Of a DNA stretch of 64,000 bases, positions 1-12,266 are shown in pieces. The DNA is taken from positions 2,232,001 through 2,296,000 of the forward strand of contig NC_079233.1 in assembly GCF_028502605.1 (NCBI RefSeq). The letters are read 5' to 3'. Positions within the stretch are counted from its first letter, which is position 1. Every line of letters starts with the position of its first letter. This DNA is from Trichoderma breve (Eukaryota; Ascomycota; Sordariomycetes; Hypocreales; Hypocreaceae). The notes under the pieces are model-generated. The model was not told the origin of the DNA. It did not search any database and saw only the letters and a list, made by a program, of their open reading frames with translations. Made by a program: the position numbers and the translations under genes.

Positions 1-1933
1 CACACACTGATGGCTCTGAAACGCACCATTTGCCTGTCACCTTGTCTGGAGTAGCATGGGTGAGGCGCCAGGGGCAGGGGCAGGTGGGGCCTGGGTCCAG
101 ATGATTTTGCCTATCTGCTGCCAACGGAGCATTGTGCGGAGGATAACACAAAAGCTGTATCGATCCAGCAGCCCCCTTGGCGTCACGGCTGGGGATCACC
201 ACGCCAAGTTGCTGTGTACGGAAAGCAGGCTCATCAAAGAGCCCAGCAGCGCTGAGCCCCTTGCCAGACAAATGGAGACAAATGGAGGCGAGTTTTCCAG
301 GCGCATGTGGAAGTTATTAGATAGGCCTACTCGTACTCCGTAGATACCAAACTTTTGCAAAGCCGTCTTTGGTCTATTGGAAATGATGAGCGCCAACCTG
401 AACTGCTAATAGCCTCCCTTGCGCAAAGTGCCCACTTGAAAACTACCCGCTCGTCGGGGGGGTCCCATGACCGCCCAAGTGAGATGAAATTGATCCATGG
501 ATGCTTGGCGGCTAGTGCCAGATGCGGAAAAGGCCCAGGTACGGGATACGGAGTGTCAGGCTCGATATAATTCCCGAGAGAAGAGGGAGAGAGAGATGAT
601 TGCCATGGCACGAAATCGCGCGATGGCATCAAATCTAGACCTTGGAAAGCCCACCCCTCGTATGCAAGTACGTTCTACTAATGCGCGGTGATAGCATCTA
701 TAAAAAGCCAATTACGACATGCCAGTAACGGCGACTGCGACTATCCACGACTTGAGCGTCCCCCAAACCTTTTGGCCGCTGGGCCAATGGCATGTGCAAA
801 TCCAATGCTCAGACCAGCCTGAACACCTAAGCCAGCGCAAAGTCTGGTGAGGCCGCTTCATCTCTACCATGTCTGATGCTGATGCATTTCATATTATCTC
901 ATGCGCTTCTCTTGGTTGACTGCGTCCTTGTCCTCGCAGTCCTTCAATCTCGAGGAAATCCCAGAAGGGCAGGAAAATTCCCCCAACATCCCATCACGAA
1001 GCACGTCCCTCTGCACTGCCCGTGCTCTCCCCCCCTGTGATCTGCTGGTTGCCGGCATGTTACGTCAGAGAACTTCCCTTTGTCGTCTATTCCTCAGTGC
1101 CACTAGTACTAGTAATTTGACCACAACACAATAGACGAAGCATTAAGAAAACCGTACGAATACATACTTTCGTAAACGCACATCGAAGGCTAATTAGGTC
1201 AATGCTCTCGGGTTTGAAATACAGGTATTAGTCAATGGGTTGATGACCGTATCGTGATGCCAGGGGAGATGTGTAGTACAAAGGTCCCCAAGATTAGACT
1301 TTGCAAATTCGTATCACACAAAGGGACAGGTAATATTTTTCTTTCGTCACTCGCTACGCGAGGCTTTGTTGCGGCATACACATACCATTGACCATGCAAA
1401 AGTTTGTACAGGTAAAGAGAAGGAGGATTAATCTTGTTGTTGGTGAACTTTATCAACCCCGGCTGGTGGGCCCTGGCCTATTGAAACTCAAGGTTGGTTC
1501 AATTTCTAGACTGGGAGCATGCAGGCGCGAGTACGGTAACCACACAACGCAATTGTGATGATAGACGGTGATGTACCGAGCTCGAGCCAAATTACCACCG
1601 GTTATCAATGCACCAGATCAGGCTGTGCAAACTGTCCGTTCAAAAACTCGTAGATGCCAATCTCTGCTGCCAAAGTCTCTTGTCAATCCAACTGATTTGT
1701 AGGGCGGGTTTGTGAGCTCCTTGCTCCGTGAATCTATGTACTAAGCACCCAACGCTGAATGATGTGAGCGGGGCCGGTTGGCTAAGCCGAAGGGGCCCGG
1801 GCTGACTGTACCAAAACCCCGAACTCGTTGACGCCACTCCATCGTTCAAGCTCAATTCCGTAGCTACTCCCATTGCTCGCCGCACCCATCATTCGACCTC
1901 GCAGTCTGACATATCAAAGTCTAAGCAGTAACA
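1..1933. other. Gene-free left end
   Basis: No reading frame here looks like a conserved protein; open frames are at most about 100 codons and of random composition. A TACTCCGTA nonamer lies at 334-342 and a near copy of its complement (TACGGAGTG) at 547-555. The last 100 bases must hold the promoter and leader of the peroxiredoxin gene. I see no RNA gene or repeat family. Confidence 0.6.
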
Positions 1934-2670
1934 ATGGCGTTCCGCTCGTCTTTCCGTCGCATTGCCCTGGCCCGCCCCGCTACCGTTGCGCGTGGCTTTC
2001 ACTCGACGCCCCGAGTCCTTGTCAGGAAGGGTGACGAGATCCCCAGTCTTGAAGTGTTCGAGAACTCGGCCGCCAGTAAGGTGAACCTGGCCGAGGAATT
2101 CCAGAAGGGCAACGGATACATTATTGGCGTTCCCGGAGCTTTCACCGGCACCTGTTCTGGCACGCACATTCCGTCATACATCAACCACCCCAACCTCAAG
2201 CAGGCTGGCCAGGTCTTCGTCGTCGCCGTCAATGACCCCTTTGTGTAAGCGATTGACATCTCGTGGGTAAGCTAGCAGAAGATGCTGATTGTATCCTACA
2301 GTATGAAGGCATGGCAAGACCAGCTGGATCCCGCTGGCGAGACTGGAGTGAGTTATTTTGACATACATGGCACGCGTCTAAACAACTAATGAACATGCAC
2401 AGATTCGGTTCGTTGCCGATCCCACCGCTGAATTCACAAAGGCCCTTGACCTCGGATTTGATGATGCTGCTGCTATCTTTGGAGGTCTCCGAAGCAAGCG
2501 CTATGCCTTGAAAGTGGAGGACGGCAAGGTCACAGCGACCTTTGTCGAGCCAGACAGCACTGGCACAGCCGGTGAGTATTCTTCTTCTCCTTTCTAAACA
2601 TGACCAAATTGAGAAAGACCCTGACTCTTTGTATTTCACAGTGTCAATGGCCGAACAGGTTCTCAACTAA
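1934..2670 (+). CDS. Mitochondrial one-cysteine peroxiredoxin (Prx5/AHP1 type)
   Basis: Thiol peroxidase that reduces hydrogen and alkyl peroxides, probably in the mitochondrion. Exons 1934-2244, 2302-2347, 2403-2571 and 2642-2670 join in frame with GT-AG borders to give 184 residues. The first 30 residues are rich in Arg, Ser and Ala with no acid and contain an RGFHST segment, a typical matrix-targeting leader. The redoxin domain follows, with the active-site stretch PGAFTGTCS; Cys74 is the expected peroxidatic residue and the Thr three places before it is kept, while the usual Pro of TPTC is Gly72. No second cysteine exists anywhere in the predicted protein, so it must work as a one-Cys enzyme needing an external thiol. 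The start is the first ATG after a stop-rich leader and gives the targeting peptide. The family assignment is firm; the location is inferred. Confidence 0.9.
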
Positions 2671-4208
2671 AGAGCAGAATAAAACGGAGGGGAAAGGGTC
2701 AACTTTCTCATAAATACATGGCGCATTCGGCCACGACTTTCTGTGTCAGCGACGTCAAGGGAAATGGTGCTTACATGTGCTTTTGAACCTGCTCCTAGTA
2801 AAAGTGTCACATTTGTTCAAAAGCAGATGAGACCTGGGCTAATCTAGTCGACGCTTGATTACTAAGTATGTGTGGAATGCAAAACTCTCTAATATAGCAT
2901 GAATGCGAGTCGTGTGATGGTGAAGTCTTGGAAGTTGCTTTTTATATCTGAATCAACAATTGGGCTACAACAACTTTCCAACAGTGCTAAGGTAATGTCT
3001 ATCACAGCGACAATACACCGCACCTCCTTCCTTTTATGTAATATATGTCGCGGACAGACTACTAAACTCGTGAAGCGATGCTGCCTGGTGATGGTTTCTC
3101 ACCTTTATATGCCCCATAGGTACTTACGCGTCCAGCATTGAAAAAGATAGGTGGCAGCATTTAGGGTAACATCTGGAATGACGGGACGATACTGATGTCA
3201 ATATGAAGATATGTGTTCAAGTACTGCCCAGTGCAAAATGATCATATGCTGCGCAGGCCAAGAGCACATTGAAGAGATTGACTGCAATTTTGGGTTTGTC
3301 GGTGCATGGAGTGTGCAGTTGAGAGTTAAGCCTGGACTCACTGTTATGGGATCAAAGTATCTGAATTGGCTTAGTCCCTTAGCTGATAGGGATGCAGCAA
3401 CTTCCGTTACGGTACAGGTGCTCCGTTGTTACAGAAATCGTACTCAGAGACGCTGAAGTTGATATAAGAAACCTGACAATAACTTTCGGACATATCGCGA
3501 GTGGTGCTGCAGAGTGCTGGCTTAGAGATACTTTACTGACAGGACTTGTGCATGTCGCCACTCGGCGCCAGCAAACCTATGCACGCAAACATCAACTGCA
3601 TCAAATCCACCGCCTGTCGTTGGCCACCTGACAATGGCCCGCTGCAACCGCTGCCTGCTCAGCTGCCTGCCTGACTCAGCACTGCCGAAGAAACCCCGGT
3701 GCCTTAGTCCACACCTCCCCTGCCCAACTCGACTTTCTTCATCTTGTCCTGTCGCCTGGTCATGGCCTGAATCACTTATATGAAGCACTTGTCGGGACCT
3801 GATTTGCAATCTTCCCTCTTCTTGATTCACCTTTCCTCCTACACAACACTCTTCTTGCTCTTCCCAAGCCTTACTCTCCTTGGATGAGCAACGTGCTGCC
3901 CTCCCTTTACTGTCGCTCCAGCCTTTGAGCCCCATCGTTGCGTGCACCTGAGACGACGAAACGCCGTCATCAGCGCCCCTCTTAGTGTGCTGCACTACCA
4001 CTATCATTTTTCTGCCGACGCATCATCGTCGACTGGCACGTTTGCTGCATCTCGGGGAACCACCGTCACGATTCCTCCCATAACAAGAAAACGAAAGGCT
4101 GCTGAGGCGACGATCACATCCACCGACTCTGAAAACACTCCCCAGAAGAAGATCGTCGCCTCAGCTAGTCTCGCCGCTGCTCCTCCCACGCCCGTCACTA
4201 CCCGCGAG
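2671..4208. other. Intergenic: peroxiredoxin 3' region and RBR ligase promoter/leader
   Basis: No supported gene. From about 3640 to 4000 the plus strand is pyrimidine-rich with many CTGCC and CTTCC runs, as in promoters and leaders of filamentous fungi. From 3942 to 4208 the frame of the downstream ligase stays open without a stop or an ATG (see findings). Confidence 0.6.
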
Positions 4209-5867
4209 ATGGATTCCGAGGAAGAGTATCTGTCAAGCTCCGATGAGCTGATGCCAGACGATAGCGGCGATGAAATGTCCGGTGCTGAAGGTTAGCCATC
4301 CTGCCCTCCCTTTGCCGGCCCTCTCGGGTAACACCTGTCAGCCTGACTAATCCATGTTGTTGGTTCTCTAGATTTTGACGAGGATGACTTCGACGAACCA
4401 GACCCCGATTTCGGCCTCTCCGCGAAAGATCTCGACAAGAAGAAGGTAGCCGCTCACGCGGTATCCTTCAAAGTCTTCGAGCCGTCCGACATTAGGCGCC
4501 AGCAGGATGACATGATGAACGATGTCAACATGATCCTTGATATGAACAAGGAAGATGCCGCCATCATGTTACGCCACTTTCGATGGAACAAGGAAAGACT
4601 ATTAGAAGACTACATGGACAGGCCAGAAAAGGTCCTAGAGGCTGCCGGCCTGAACAGTAACACTTCTAGCCTGCCTAAGTTGCAAGCCGTCCCCGGCTTT
4701 GTATGCGATATCTGCTGCGAAGATGAAGAGGGCCTTGAGACCTTTGCTATGAAGTGTGGCCACCGCTACTGCGTTGACTGTTACCGCCACTATCTTACCC
4801 AGAAAATCCAAGACGAGGGCGAGTCTGCCAGGATCCAGTGTCCGTCAAATGGATGCGGCCGTATTCTAGACTCACGGTCGCTTGACCTCCTAGTTACGCC
4901 AGAGTTGACTGATCGCTACCATGAACTGCTTAACCGCACATACGTGGAGGACAAGGATACGTTCAAGTGGTGCCCGGCCCCAGACTGCCCCAACGCCATA
5001 GAATGCGGAGTCAAGAAGAAGGACTTGGACAAGATTGTCCCTACTGTGGAGTGTCTCTGTGGTTACAGATTCTGCTTCGGGTGCCCAAATCCCGACCATC
5101 AACCAGCACCCTGCGATTTGGTCAAGCGATGGCTGAAGAAATGTGCCGACGACTCCGAGACGGCGAACTGGATTTCCGCCCACACGAAGGAGTGTCCCAA
5201 GTGTAGCTCGACGATCGAGAAAAACGGCGGATGCAACCACATGACTTGCCGCAAGTGCAAGTATGAATTCTGCTGGATGTGTATGGGACTCTGGTCTGAG
5301 CACGGCACTAGTTGGTACAACTGCAACAGGTATGAAGAAAAGAGCGGAGCAGAGGCTAGAGATGCGCAAACCAAATCTCGCACGTCTTTGGAGCGTTATT
5401 TGCACTACTACAACAGATATGCCAACCATGAGCAGTCTGCAAAGCTCGACAAAGACATCGCACAGAAGACGGAAAAGAAAATGGTGCAGCTTCAGACGAC
5501 ATCAGGCATGTCCTGGATCGAAGTGCAGTATCTCAACTCGGCATCTCAGGCGCTTCAGACATGCAGACAGACTCTCAAATGGACTTATGCTTTTGCATTC
5601 TATCTGGCGAAGAACAACTTGACAGAAATATTTGAAGACAACCAAAAGGATCTCGAGATGGCCGTCGAGAACTTGTCTGAGATGTTCGAGAAGCCTATCC
5701 AAGAGCTATCCGACCCAAAGCTCAAGGTCGATATCATGGATAAGACCTCCTACTGCAACAAGAGACGTGTCATTTTGCTGGAAGACACTGCTGAGAATCT
5801 TGCAAAGGGTACGACAGGCCCCGCTACCTCAATCCATGATTCTTTCAGACTAACCATGAGCGTATAG
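4209..5867 (+). CDS. RBR E3 ubiquitin ligase, Ariadne family
   Basis: RING-between-RING ubiquitin ligase that takes ubiquitin from an E2 onto its own cysteine and then to substrate. Exons 4209-4290 and 4372-5867 give 525 residues. The N-terminus is an acidic stretch rich in Asp, Glu and Ser, as in Ariadne proteins. RING1 begins near Cys139 (CDICC) with a CGHRYC core. The in-between-RING domain contains WCPAPDCPNAIEC and CGYRFCFGC. RING2 begins at Cys302, and its NGGCNHMTC motif places the catalytic cysteine at Cys315. The C-terminal half after about residue 345 is helical and charged and corresponds to the Ariadne domain that masks the active site. The start chosen is the first ATG and gives the acidic opening typical of the family. 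The 81-nt intron sits inside the acidic region. Orthologues are the human ARIH1 type and yeast Hel1; which substrates it uses cannot be read here. Confidence 0.93.
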
Positions 5868-7073
5868 CTAAATGGACTTTCAACGCCGATCTCATGACAG
5901 GATCAACAGTGTTGCTTAACAAGCGTTGAAAGCAATGATACAGTCGTAGCTGATGGGGTACTTGTATTCCTTGCATTCACCGGCCAAGAGCCTCTACAGG
6001 TACTCCATACGCGTTATGCGTCTGCATTCATATTCACTGCAAGGTGTGACGCGCTTATAGAGCAACATGGGATTTTTCTTCTCGTCTATCAGCGGCGAAT
6101 CATTGCCACTCATGGAGCGATTGTATTCCAGCGTCAAGAATTTTCGCTCCCTCAAATATAGACTACCAGTGTTATTTTTTAACGATATTCAACGACTCAA
6201 CTATGGCGTTTGGGAAATTAGGCATGGTACATGGGAGACGGATGGTTTCTGCGGTTTCTGCTTAGCTGGGTGCTCTTCTTTTTCTTTTCTTTCCGTTCCC
6301 CTTCCCCCTCACACCCTCATAGCCTGTACCATTGTCATTTTAGTCGATTTCCCTGTGTTGTATGCATACGGACCCCTTTGTTAAGTTCAGCATATGGCTA
6401 CAGCATGCACTCGCTTAGAATACGAGGATTCACGATACATACAAAGTGCATCCCTAGGAGGCAATACTAGATGATGGGAGCTTGAAGCCCCTTTCTCCCC
6501 CCTCGATTTATCTTGGTAGTTTGAGGCGTTAATGTACAGAATATTTACGATGTAGCACACCTCTGCAAATGATATAGTAGCACCTGTGATTTGTGCATGA
6601 AGGGTCCCCTACATCATACCTAGTACTTTGCCAGACTCACACGATGGACTTAAGACTATGAGAAACGATGAAGCTCGAACATACGACATTTATTTCTTTC
6701 ATCTACCTAAACTATCTATGCCTTGACTACTCTAATATTTCCTGTGATCAAGGCCGTCATGATCCATGGACGCAAAACCAGCCAAACACAATGCCCTCAA
6801 CAGAACTCTTAACAAAAAGACCAAAGTTATTTAGGCCTCCAATACGCAGAGAAAAATACCAACACCAATTGTCCCGTAACGTCCAAAGCGTTTCGTCTCC
6901 CCAAGCCCAAACGACAACAAAACCAATGAGTTTCTGAAGCAAATGCCCGTGTATCAAACATCATTAACACATTAACATTTAACCACAAACCCCAGACCTC
7001 CAAATCGTCTGGTAAGGTGGTGGTGGGTAAGGTAGATAAAAGGAACGACGAGCGGTAGCACAACGCGCCGCCC
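5868..7073. other. Convergent intergenic region between RBR ligase and EXO1
   Basis: Two genes converge here, so this should contain both 3' UTRs. Open frames are short and unlike proteins. A T/C-rich run (6270-6320) is present. No RNA gene, repeat family or terminator-like hairpin was recognised. Confidence 0.6.
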
Positions 7074-9531
7074 TTAGGAATAAGCGAAGCGGGCAAGGTT
7101 GAGTTTTTTGGTAGGAAGCTTGGCCTCCTCCTCATCTGCCTCCTCCTCTTCCTCGTCACTATCGGGGATGATTTGGTCTTCGCTTCCGCACGGCTTATTC
7201 AGCGCCTCCATTTCATTCAAGTCTACCTTGGGGAGTGGGATACGCTCAGGTTCGACTGGTCCTTTGGCGCTCGGGCTCTCGCCGACATCTTTTCGCGGCA
7301 CGGGTAGTGTTGGAGATGATGGAGTTTTGAGCGCCCACGCTCTCATGCGTTGAAGGGGCGTTTGCCTCGCTCGGGCTGTAGAGGGCGCGGTAGATACTGT
7401 AGAGGCAGCGCTGAATACTGATGAGTGTTGTGACGTTGTTGACGCCGGTGTATCCGTAGATTTGGAGGAATATGAAAAGCGAGATAAGCTGGTTCGAGTT
7501 CGGGGGGGAGTGCGAGCGATTTGAGGCGTTGAATCTGGCAGCTTTGGAAGAGACGTAGAAGCATCGACCGAAGACTCGGGAGTTTCATCGGGGGTTTCTG
7601 GCTGGCTGGTGTCTAGAGATGTGAGTCCTGTTTCTTGGCTTGTAATTGATGGTTGACTAATTCCTGGTTGACTACGGCCAGGTTCCTTTGTATCTGTCTG
7701 AACAGAGTCCTGTTGACTGATACTTTCGGGCTGACTAGGAGGCAGATCTTTTTGCTTGTCGGAAAATATCGAAACACCTCTCTTTGGCGGTCCAGACGCC
7801 CAGCCTTCAATATCGGGTAGATTGTTGAGCGCTTCATCTAGAGAGTCATCTGATAACATCAGATATACGTCGCTGTTTGCCTTCCGTGGGCTCTTTCTGA
7901 GTGCTTTCTTGGCAGGGAAGAACCGACTCTTCTTTGGTGACCCGTCTGCGTCAGCATCAAACGAGTCGTCACACAGACGTGCCTTCTTGGGAGGCCGGCT
8001 CGAGGCCTCTGCCTGGGGTGGGCGACTGTTTGAGACACTAGCTAGCAGACTAGAGATTGGCTCAGTACGCCGTCGATTCAGACGAGGCGATGTCCGTGGA
8101 GCTGGTTGCGTCAACTGGTGGGAATTTGTGCCATCAGCCGACTGCTGCGATCCAGGAATGTAAGGTCTCGGTAACGGAAACACTCGTGGAACGGCTCCCT
8201 CGGATGTAATTTGCGAAAGTCGTTGAGGGTCGACGGAAAAACAATTGGCGTCCATCTCGGCCATAGGTATCCGATCATGCCCCTTGAAATATGAATTGAT
8301 GGGCTTGGAAAGCGGACGACCCGAAGCATCAGCGGCCGCAGCGCTCTGAGAATGCCTCCGCTTGGAAGGCGTGGCGGGCAGAGTGATTGGTAGTTTCGTG
8401 ATGGGATTTACATCGCCATTTGCGATTTTGCAAGCCATCTCCGGCTCAACGTGAGATCCAATAAAGGGCATTTCTTCCGCTGTGCGTGTCCCATCCAATT
8501 CTGTGAGATGAACCAACTCTTTCTTGGTAGGGCAGAATACCCATTGATGTAAAAATGTGAGCTCCGCCTGGTAGAACAGAGTCAGGTAGTTCTCTGACAC
8601 TCGTTTCCCCTCGAATTGTAGCAAGCGGACGATGCGCTCAGGAGACTTTGTCTTTCGCAGCATCCGGTATGCTGTTTTCAGCCCTACCCCTGGAAGGCCA
8701 TTAAGATAATCACAGCCACTCATGATCGCCATTCGCCGAAACTCAGTGTCGCTCCAGCCGGTCAAAGAAATCTCACGGCAGGCACAGAAGTCACGCCGGT
8801 TAATCTCAATGCAGTTTCCGTATTGATCCAACTTGGTTAACAGCCGCTTTGCTCCAAAGACGAGCAGATCTGAGTCATCTGAAATAATACCATCGACGAA
8901 GCCGTGACGCTCGAGGTACACGAGTTGAGCATCTGCTTCATATGGGGCCACGACATAGGGAATATCCATCTTTCTCAGCTGCTGAATCAGGGCAGACGCC
9001 ATTTCGGGAGTGATGTCAATGCATTTCTGGAATTCCTGGGCTGCCTGAGAGGACTTTCCGGCCTTGAGATATTCGTTGGCAAGCCTGAGTTTTTCCTCTC
9101 GCTTTTTAGCACGAGAGGCCTCGGTAGCAGCCTTGCTAGGGAGAAAGTCGCCGTCAAATACCATGTAGGGGGTGACGCCGAAATGCTTCAGCATCTTAAC
9201 CCTATGCAGAGCCGCATTGATAAACCTTGAAAGTGGATGTGAGTTTACCGCACTGAATATCATATAGCTAGGCTTCTTAAACTTACTTCTTGGTAGGCTT
9301 TCCTTGACCGAGCTCAACGGCACACGAATAGGCAGCCCGGTGCAGCCATCCATAACCGTCTACGGCCAGAGTCTCTCCATTGAACTTTTTCAGCTCTGTC
9401 GGCTTCTGGATCGACTTGAGAAGCGGCAGAAGGCCTTTCCAAAGTCAGCATCAGCATAAGACTCCAGTTTGAGCAGCTCTGGTCACCGATCCGCAACCTC
9501 ATCATGTCATATCCTTACCTGATACACCCAT
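7074..9531 (-). CDS. exo1: Exonuclease 1, 5'-3' DNA repair nuclease
   Basis: Nuclease of the XPG/FEN1 superfamily that resects 5' strands in mismatch repair and at double-strand breaks. Minus-strand exons are 9531-9519 (only 13 nt), 9434-9287 and 9225-7074, giving 770 residues. The N-terminus reads MGVSG then LLPLLKSIQKP, the exact family opening, and glycine 1 of the processed form is expected to bind DNA. Metal ligands expected from the family are visible: Asp30 in VDGYGW, Asp78 in VFDGD, the EADAQ motif, and the two aspartates of SDDSDLL. A helix-hairpin-helix sequence (SGCDYLNGLPGVGLKTA) follows. Residues from about 340 on are Ser/Pro-rich and disordered, as in other EXO1 proteins where this tail carries regulatory phosphosites and partner motifs. 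The tiny first exon is easily missed by automatic prediction, which would start at an internal Met and lose Asp30. Confidence 0.95.
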
Positions 9532-10721
9532 TTTGAGACCCCACCCAAAAATCACCAAATCCAAGGAATATTCAGCAAAATTTCAAGGGCTCCCGCCACA
9601 AATGGCCCCAATCTCACGCCTTAGGTCCGCGCGAACAAGCTAATCTGCCCATACATCGACTGAAAGGCCCCTGGACGTGGTGACTGCTGAGCACGAGGCC
9701 CAAACAGACAGGGCACGTCGAGCAGTAAGGAGGGATGCGGCGACAGTCGTCCGGCCACAAGAAGGCAGAATCACGCGTCGTGGCAGCGGGCTCGTCGGCA
9801 GGAGGATTGGGAGCGGAGAAGCGTCTGTCGGTGTAGCAAGTGAGGCGATTGAAGCGGACAAGATTCACGCCTGAGGTGCGAGTTGCATCTCGGCTAACGG
9901 GCTTATGGCTCTGTAGCTGCTGAGACAAGACGCGCCGGGGGGCTTTAATGGGCGGATCCACGCCAGCCGGCACCTGGAGCGCGTGTCATAGCGCTGTTGG
10001 CGTGGGAAAAATGCCTGGACAGGCATGGATTGACCTAGCAACCAGGCTACAACCCCACGACATACCTGTATATTTACTTTGTACAAATGCATGGTTTTTA
10101 CAACGCGACGCATGGAATGGCGTGGCAAATGAGTCTATAGACTACTTATTAGCCCGGAATTAATATGAATGCTTTCTATGCATGGTCGCTCCATTTTTTG
10201 TTGGGTCAATGGGAAACAAGTTAATTGTTGACTACATGAATCTCTACCAAGGTACCAGGTAACACCACTTAGATCGCGGGGCGGGAAGGGAACGGCGAAG
10301 ATTGTGCATATACTTTTGACTCAGACTCTCTTACGATGCGCCATGGCGGGTGGTTGAAATACGTGAATGAAACCAGCTGGCTATTTGCTATCTAAAGACG
10401 ATGTTTAAAGCGGAAGCGTATAAAATCATCATTGCATTTCATAGTGTAAACAGAACCCAAGCATTCTCTCCATATTATTTACATGATAACTTAGGTCATC
10501 CCTGGCGCGCATGGCTTTATCCGAATAATAGCCGCCACCTCACTCAATCCTCTTACCCATTTCAGTATCGCACCCCTGTCCGTTTAGCACCCAAGAAAAA
10601 ACCTTGACTTTGGGCCATCGGTTACCGCTAGTGAAAGAATTGAAGAAGAAAAAACTAGAGCTACAGCGACGTTTCAACTGTAGTTATCAGTCAATTCATC
10701 AAAGAGAACAAGTCATACAAA
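9532..10721. other. Divergent promoter region between exo1 and TMA16
   Basis: The two flanking genes point away from each other, so both promoters lie here. Several overlapping open frames at 9614-10128 have no recognisable domain. The sequence is GC-rich at the exo1 side and AT-rich near 10400-10700. No RNA gene or repeat seen. Confidence 0.6.
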
Positions 10722-11453
10722 ATGCCTAGCACACTTCAGAAGATACGCAAGCATATCTCCAAGAAGCGCAATGGAGAGGTAAACGCCCTGCATGAAAAGT
10801 CCAGAGACTCTCTGAGACTACACAAGGCCGGAGTGAGAGACCAGAGGCTGGAGAAACTTGCTGCGGCGAGGAGCAAGCGAGAACAACCCATTGGTATGCG
10901 ACCATCAAATGAGATGTACGAATCTTCAGTTCATGTCTGACAAGTTGCATAAAGTGGAACGTGTTACATTTTTCCAACAGAATGTGAGAGAGCAAGGTGC
11001 CGAACCTCTCGAAGTTGCTGCTGTCCAAGCGCTTATCCACACGTATGTACCAACTGCCTCACCTTTTTGTTCAAGAAGTATTAGATCCTGACGGCGGCTC
11101 TCTGAGAAAGATATGTGCATCAGTACGATGAAGAGTACGATGCTGTGAAGAAAACCCGCCGCGCTGGACGGCCCGCCAGTACTAAGGAAGATCTTCTGAA
11201 GATGAAAATATCTGCACTTGAGGAAGAGTATACCAAAGGATTCCGTAAGTTTCTTTTCATCATGGTGCCAGCTCTTGGAGTTTATTTAACTTACAATGTT
11301 CCAGTGATTCCTGATATTACGACGGCTGAAAACGTCAAGCTTTTGGATGCTTGGGAAGGCTCTTGGGCATATCTTACCGCTATCCCCTGGATCAAAGTCA
11401 CGACTACCGGCAACATTCGCAAAGCTGAGCTGCCCTCAAAAGCTATAAACTGA
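10722..11453 (+). CDS. TMA16: Translation-machinery-associated protein Tma16
   Basis: Small ribosome-biogenesis factor found with 60S precursors. Four exons, 10722-10893, 10955-11042, 11111-11244 and 11305-11453, join in frame with GT-AG borders to 180 residues. The N-terminus is highly basic (MPSTLQKIRKHISKKRNG), followed by a charged helical region, an RRAGRPAS linker, and a conserved C-terminal part with PDITTAENVKLLDAWEG, which lines up with the PDLSDAKNMEFLRNWNG segment of the yeast protein. Family similarity fixed all three splice joins: VERVTFFQQ, IHTYVHQYDEEYD and KGFLIPDI read smoothly only with these borders. The unspliced frames look like several unrelated short ORFs, so the gene is easy to overlook. 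Confidence 0.9.
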
Positions 11454-12266
11454 AAGGGTCTTGTCTCTCAAACTCTTTTCACATAAAGCATTCAGGAACT
11501 CACCTGCAACATAACCCATATGCTATCCAGTGATGGCAAGCGGCTGCCTATGTTCACTCGACTTTCACCAAGGCACAGAAGTCTCTCTATATGACTAGGG
11601 GCTGACATACGAGGCTACCGATTCGAACAAGAACCTCTACGAAACCCAGACTCCTTGGCTGCTCTGGCCATCGGCAGCCCCTTGAGCATTCTGATATCGG
11701 AGTAGGTGTTTGTTGGAAAAGGCATATGCATGGGCAGACCTTACGCAGGCCGCAACACCTGTTCACAAACGCCCTATATGTAGAGCTCGTGAGCAATTGG
11801 ACGGCATAGCAGGTAACAGAAAAGCTATTCCGCCAGCTTTCCTCCTTTTTTTAACATCTCTCTCTCGCTCCTATGGTGAGACAGAATGACATAATAGGCT
11901 CGCGCGCAGCGGCTATATACGCTTCTAGAAACAGATGAATCAACTATACTAGTCCATTGTAATTGGCCTTGATAGATTGAATGAACTACCAGCACGGAAT
12001 ATAATTCATTCATGCTTGATGCATCTACCACGCTCAATCTTACTCTGTGCTTCAAATGTTTAATAGCTCCAGGGATTTATAGTGCTTGCATTCCAGTGAA
12101 TTAGTCACGTGGGGCAATGGAGCAGCTGGCAGGTAGCTCCATTCCCGCCCAGTGGGAAAAAAATCACGAAAAAAAACTGGCACTACTTCATAGCTACTAC
12201 ATCATCCCTCACCAACCATCTATACAGCTATTCTCAGTCTCTTTTACCAAGCCAACATCATTCAAA
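11454..12266. other. Intergenic: TMA16 3' region and MAM33 promoter
   Basis: No supported gene. A perfect CACGTG palindrome lies at 12106-12111, about 155 bases before the MAM33 start codon, and is a plausible bHLH (Cbf1-like) binding site. A GTTCGAAT-like word at 11621-11631 on the minus strand does not have the pairing arms of a tRNA. Confidence 0.55.

Noticed and set aside
11600..11660. tRNA-like GTTCGAAT word on the minus strand
   Set aside because: Flanking bases do not form a T stem and no acceptor or anticodon arm can be drawn.
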